This document shows positions 27,524-29,998 of a stretch of 29,998 nucleotides of DNA, piece by piece. Numbering within the stretch: position 1 is the stretch's first letter; every line of letters begins with the position of its first letter. The stretch comes from an uncultured Pseudomonadota bacterium (GTDB taxonomy: Bacteria > Pseudomonadota > Gammaproteobacteria > Burkholderiales > Burkholderiaceae). The notes under the pieces are model-generated. The model was not told where the DNA came from, did no database searches, and saw only the letters and a program-made list of their open reading frames with translations. The stretch spans positions 1 to 29,998 of the forward strand of contig CAMLIZ010000047.1 in assembly GCA_946480245.1 (NCBI GenBank), written 5' to 3'. The position numbers were made by a program, and so were the translations under genes.

Positions 27524-27556
27524 AGGGGCAGGAACGCGGTTCCTGCCCCTTGTTTC
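27524..27556 (+). terminator. Intrinsic terminator after the RND operon
   Basis: A perfect 12-bp stem, AGGGGCAGGAAC (27524-27535) with GTTCCTGCCCCT (27539-27550), closes a three-base GCG loop and is followed by the T-rich TGTTTC. It lies 24 bases before tRNA-Leu. Confidence 0.78.
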
Positions 27557-27579
27557 ACTTCTTGTTCCCCTTTGGGCAA

Positions 27580-27666
27580 GCGCGGGTGGCGAAATTGGTA
27601 GACGCACCAGGTTTAGGTCCTGACGCCAGCGATGGTGTGGGGGTTCGAGTCCCCCCCCGCGCACCA
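27580..27666 (+). tRNA. leuW: tRNA-Leu(UAG)
   Basis: An 87-base class II tRNA with encoded CCA. The acceptor stem GCGCGGG pairs with CCCGCGC. The D-arm region GGCGAAATTGGTAGACGC is standard. The anticodon loop TTTAGGT gives anticodon UAG. A long variable arm suits leucine. The T arm is GGGGG-TTCGAGT-CCCCC. The anticodon stem CCAGG/CCTGA has a C-A mismatch at its first pair. It reads CUA and other CUN codons, including the two CTA codons of the leu leader peptide. It ends 25 bases before the tig start codon. Confidence 0.96.
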
Positions 27667-27691
27667 TGTATCAACCGAGAGAGACACGCAC

Positions 27692-28999
27692 ATGACGGTC
27701 ACCGTGGAAACCCTTGACAAGCTGGAGCGTCGTATCACGCTCACACTCCCGGCCAGCGAGATCAACAACGAGGTCGAGTCGCGCCTCAAGCGCCTGTCGC
27801 GCACGGTCAAGGCCGACGGTTTCCGCCCCGGCAAGGTGCCGATGAGCGTGGTCGCGCAGCGCTACGGCTATTCGGTGCAGTACGAGGTGATGAACGACAA
27901 GGTCGGAGAAGCGTTCAACACGGCCGCCAACGAGGCCAAGCTGCGCGTGGCCGGCGCTCCGCGCCTCACCCAGAAAGAGGATGCGCCTGAGGGCACCGTC
28001 GCTTTCGACGCCACCTTCGAGGTCTATCCGGAGGTGAAGGTCGGTGATCTGGCCGGAGTGGAAGTCGAGCGCATCACCGCCGACGTGAGCGAGGAGGCGA
28101 TCGACAAGACGCTGGACATCCTGCGCAAGCAGCGCCGCACCTTCAGCCAGCGTCCTGCCGCCGAAGGCGCGCAGGAGGGCGATCGCGTGACGATCGACTT
28201 CGAAGGCAAGATTGACGGCGAGCCTTTCGCCGGCGGCAAAGCCGAGGCCTTCCAGTTCCTGATCGGCGAAGGCCAGATGCTGGAGCAGTTCGACAAGGCG
28301 GTGCGTGGCATGAAGGCCGGGGACTCCAAGACCTTCCCGCTTCAGTTCCCCGAGGACTATCACGGCAAGGACGTGGCCGGCAAGGAGGCCGACTTCCTGG
28401 TCACGATGAAGAAGATCGAGGCGCCGCACTTGCCCGAGGTGGATGAGCCCTTCGCGAAGTCCCTCGGCATCGCCGACGGCACGGTTGAAGCGCTGCGGGC
28501 CGACATCAAGCGCAATTTGGAGCGTGAGGTGAAGTTCCGCGTGCAGGCCCGCAACAAGGCCGCCGTGATGGACGCCCTGCTGAAGGTGGCCGAACTCGAG
28601 GTGCCGAAGGCGCTGGTGGGCAACGAGGTCGAACGCATGACCGAGTCCGCCCGTGCCGATCTGAAGCAGCGTGGCGTGAAGGATGCCGACAAGGCGCCGA
28701 TCCCGGCGGAGATCTTCCAGCCGCAAGCCGAGCGCCGCGTGCGCCTGGGCTTGGCCGTGGCCGAACTGGTGCGTGCCAACAACCTGCAGGCCAAGCCGGA
28801 GCAATTGCAGGCGCACATCGAGGAACTGGCGCAGAGCTACGAGAAGCCGGCCGAGGTGGTGCGCTGGTACCTGAGCGATCGCCAGCGCATGGCCGAGGTC
28901 GAGGCCGTGGTGATCGAGAACAACGTGACGGAGTTCGTGTTGGGCCGGGCCAAGGTGGTCGACAAGACGCTGCCGTTCGATGAGCTGATGAAGGCTTGA
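27692..28999 (+). CDS. tig: Trigger factor (ribosome-associated chaperone and prolyl isomerase)
   Basis: Binds the ribosome near the exit tunnel and shields nascent chains. The 435 residues are full length. The ribosome-binding loop GFRPGKVP is at 43-50. The FKBP-like isomerase domain (about 155-245) starts [20 protein letters not shown] and contains [22 protein letters not shown]. The rest is the helical C-terminal chaperone domain. The start at 27692 ([10 protein letters not shown]) matches the family; an upstream in-frame ATG at 27632 lies inside the tRNA. It is only 25 bases from the tRNA 3' end, so the two probably share a transcript. Confidence 0.97.
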   Translation: MTVTVETLDKLERRITLTLPASEINNEVESRLKRLSRTVKADGFRPGKVPMSVVAQRYGYSVQYEVMNDKVGEAFNTAANEAKLRVAGAPRLTQKEDAPEGTVAFDATFEVYPEVKVGDLAGVEVERITADVSEEAIDKTLDILRKQRRTFSQRPAAEGAQEGDRVTIDFEGKIDGEPFAGGKAEAFQFLIGEGQMLEQFDKAVRGMKAGDSKTFPLQFPEDYHGKDVAGKEADFLVTMKKIEAPHLPEVDEPFAKSLGIADGTVEALRADIKRNLEREVKFRVQARNKAAVMDALLKVAELEVPKALVGNEVERMTESARADLKQRGVKDADKAPIPAEIFQPQAERRVRLGLAVAELVRANNLQAKPEQLQAHIEELAQSYEKPAEVVRWYLSDRQRMAEVEAVVIENNVTEFVLGRAKVVDKTLPFDELMKA

Positions 29000-29016
29000 T
29001 CGTCCATCGCCACGTT

Positions 29017-29046
29017 GGGGCACCGCGCCGACTTGGCCGGTGCCCC
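29017..29046 (+). terminator. Hairpin between tig and clpP
   Basis: GGGGCACCG (29017-29025) pairs with CGGTGCCCC (29038-29046), with an inner GCC/GGC extension. The following bases, TTCGCATTCC, are a poor T-tail, so this may be a partial terminator or an RNA-stability element between tig and clpP. Confidence 0.5.
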
Positions 29047-29122
29047 TTCGCATTCCGAGGGACGCCTCTTGTCGCCCCATAATCGAACCCAATATCCGAT
29101 AGACCTTCCCACGAGGACCGCC

Positions 29123-29731
29123 ATGAGCGCATTGGAGACGCAGAACCTGGGCATGGTGCCCATCGTCATCGAACAGTCGGGTCGCGGCGAACGCGCCTAC
29201 GACATCTACAGCCGCCTGCTGCGTGAGCGCGTGGTGTTTCTTGTCGGCCCCGTGAATGACCAGACGGCCAATTTGGTGGTCGCGCAATTGCTCTTCCTGG
29301 AAAGCGAAAACCCGGACAAGGACATTTCGCTGTACATCAACTCGCCGGGTGGTTCGGTGAGCGCCGGCATGTCGATCTTCGACACGATGCAGTTCATCAA
29401 GCCTGACGTGTCCACCTTGTGCATGGGCTTGGCCGCCAGCATGGGGGCCTTCCTGCTCGCCGCTGGCGCCAAGGGCAAGCGTTTCGCGCTGCCGAACTCG
29501 CGCATCATGATCCACCAGCCGCTGGGCGGTGCCCAGGGCCAGGCGACTGACATCGAAATTCACGCGCGTGAAATCCTGCGCACCCGTGAGCAACTGAATC
29601 GGATCCTTGCCGAGCGCACCGGCCAAAGCCTGGAGAAGATTCAAAATGACACGGAAAGGGACTTCTTCATGTCCGCGGACGAGTCGAAGAACTATGGGCT
29701 GATCGATCAGGTCCTGGAAAAGCGGCAGTAG
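29123..29731 (+). CDS. clpP: ATP-dependent Clp protease, proteolytic subunit
   Basis: A self-compartmentalised serine protease that degrades substrates fed by ClpX or ClpA. The 202-residue protein has the complete triad: Ser106 in [14 protein letters not shown], His131 in MIHQPLGG and Asp180 in [10 protein letters not shown], with spacing identical to E. coli ClpP. A short N-terminal propeptide is likely, as in relatives. The start at 29123 has GAGG upstream. The frame is open back to 29015, but that part overlaps the tig-clpP hairpin. A CCCCATAAT element at 29075-29083 resembles a heat-shock -10. Confidence 0.97.
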   Translation: MSALETQNLGMVPIVIEQSGRGERAYDIYSRLLRERVVFLVGPVNDQTANLVVAQLLFLESENPDKDISLYINSPGGSVSAGMSIFDTMQFIKPDVSTLCMGLAASMGAFLLAAGAKGKRFALPNSRIMIHQPLGGAQGQATDIEIHAREILRTREQLNRILAERTGQSLEKIQNDTERDFFMSADESKNYGLIDQVLEKRQ

Positions 29732-29773
29732 CGGCAAATTCCGCGCCTTGGCAGGCCGGATGCAGCACTGGAA

Positions 29774-29803
29774 ACGGGGCCTTTTTCCTCGGGAGGGCCC
29801 CGT
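29774..29803 (+). terminator. Hairpin between clpP and clpX
   Basis: ACGGGGCC (29774-29781) pairs with GGCCCCGT (29796-29803) around a 14-base loop. The bases after it, CTTCACTTG, are not a T-run, so it is at most a weak terminator and may set the ratio of clpP to clpX message. Confidence 0.45.
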
Positions 29804-29870
29804 CTTCACTTGAACTATCATTGGTCGCAAACACTCTCACGCATCGGCTTCCGCCCCACGCATTCTTCAC

Positions 29871-29998
29871 ATGGCCGACAAAAAAGGCGCTTCGAGCGAA
29901 AAAGTTCTGTACTGCTCCTTCTGCGGCAAGAGCCAGCATGAGGTGAAGAAGCTCATCGCCGGCCCGTCGGTGTTCATCTGCGACGAGTGCATCGAGCT
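29871..29998 (+). CDS. clpX: ATP-dependent Clp protease ATPase subunit ClpX, N-terminal part (cut by window edge)
   Basis: An AAA+ unfoldase that recognises tagged or specific substrates and threads them into ClpP. Only the first 42 codons are visible. They encode the N-terminal zinc-binding domain, with Cys15, Cys18, Cys37 and Cys40 in YCSFCGK and FICDECIE, which dimerises and binds adaptors in homologues. The AAA+ part lies beyond the window. The start lacks a good ribosome-binding site. It lies 139 bases after clpP, with a hairpin between, in the common tig-clpP-clpX order. Confidence 0.95.
   Translation, partial: MADKKGASSEKVLYCSFCGKSQHEVKKLIAGPSVFICDECIE

Noticed and set aside
27671..29830. 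A 719-codon open frame antisense to tig and clpP
   Set aside because: Same mirror effect of high GC; the sense strand carries two well-recognised genes with intact active sites.

Overview
This is high-GC DNA that reads as the chromosome of a betaproteobacterium, most likely of the order Burkholderiales. The evidence is the gene order ilvB-ilvH-ilvC-pssA-leuA, the order tRNA-Leu-tig-clpP-clpX, an ECF sigma factor followed by DUF3619 and DUF3106 genes, and the overall codon usage. No insertion sequence, phage gene, integrase, CRISPR array or rRNA is visible. The window looks like core chromosome: densely packed, with no gene-free stretch above 300 bases.

Layout. (1) 1-1387: divergent membrane (hppA, cut by the window edge) and soluble (ppa) pyrophosphatases. 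(2) 1481-5765: a two-half M16 zinc protease, a convergent COG3146 acyltransferase-like gene, and the PII signal protein gene glnB. (3) 5772-9095, minus strand: a tightly coupled six-gene operon of ECF sigma factor, DUF3619 membrane protein, DUF3106 exported repeat protein, RDD membrane protein, diacylglycerol kinase and a LOG-family phosphoribohydrolase. (4) 9255-17129, plus strand: branched-chain amino acid genes ilvB, ilvH, ilvC, then pssA, then a leucine attenuator followed by two different 2-isopropylmalate synthases in tandem. (5) 17227-20104: a D,D-endopeptidase, an IclR regulator, and a TIGR03790 protein divergent from it. (6) 20117-23072, minus strand: hpnC-hpnD-hpnE, the three-step route from farnesyl diphosphate to squalene. 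(7) 23181-27500: a two-gene RND efflux operon with a near-consensus promoter and a palindromic operator. (8) 27580-29998: tRNA-Leu(UAG), trigger factor, ClpP and the start of ClpX.

How the genes connect. The ilv and leu genes supply valine, isoleucine and leucine. Leucine feedback is very likely read by a 19-codon leader peptide with four consecutive Leu codons, followed by mutually exclusive antiterminator and terminator stems. This leader is the clearest regulatory device in the window. The sigma factor operon has the layout of a three-part surface-signalling system (cytoplasmic sigma factor, one-pass membrane protein, periplasmic helical-repeat protein). It is the best candidate here for an uncharacterised system. 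The RND operon lacks an outer-membrane channel and a local repressor, so both must be encoded elsewhere. The tig-clpP-clpX block is the usual protein-folding and proteolysis cluster.

All calls come from reading the sequence and recalling protein families. No database search was run. Start codons were chosen from ribosome-binding sites, stop/start overlaps and family N-termini, and alternatives are stated.
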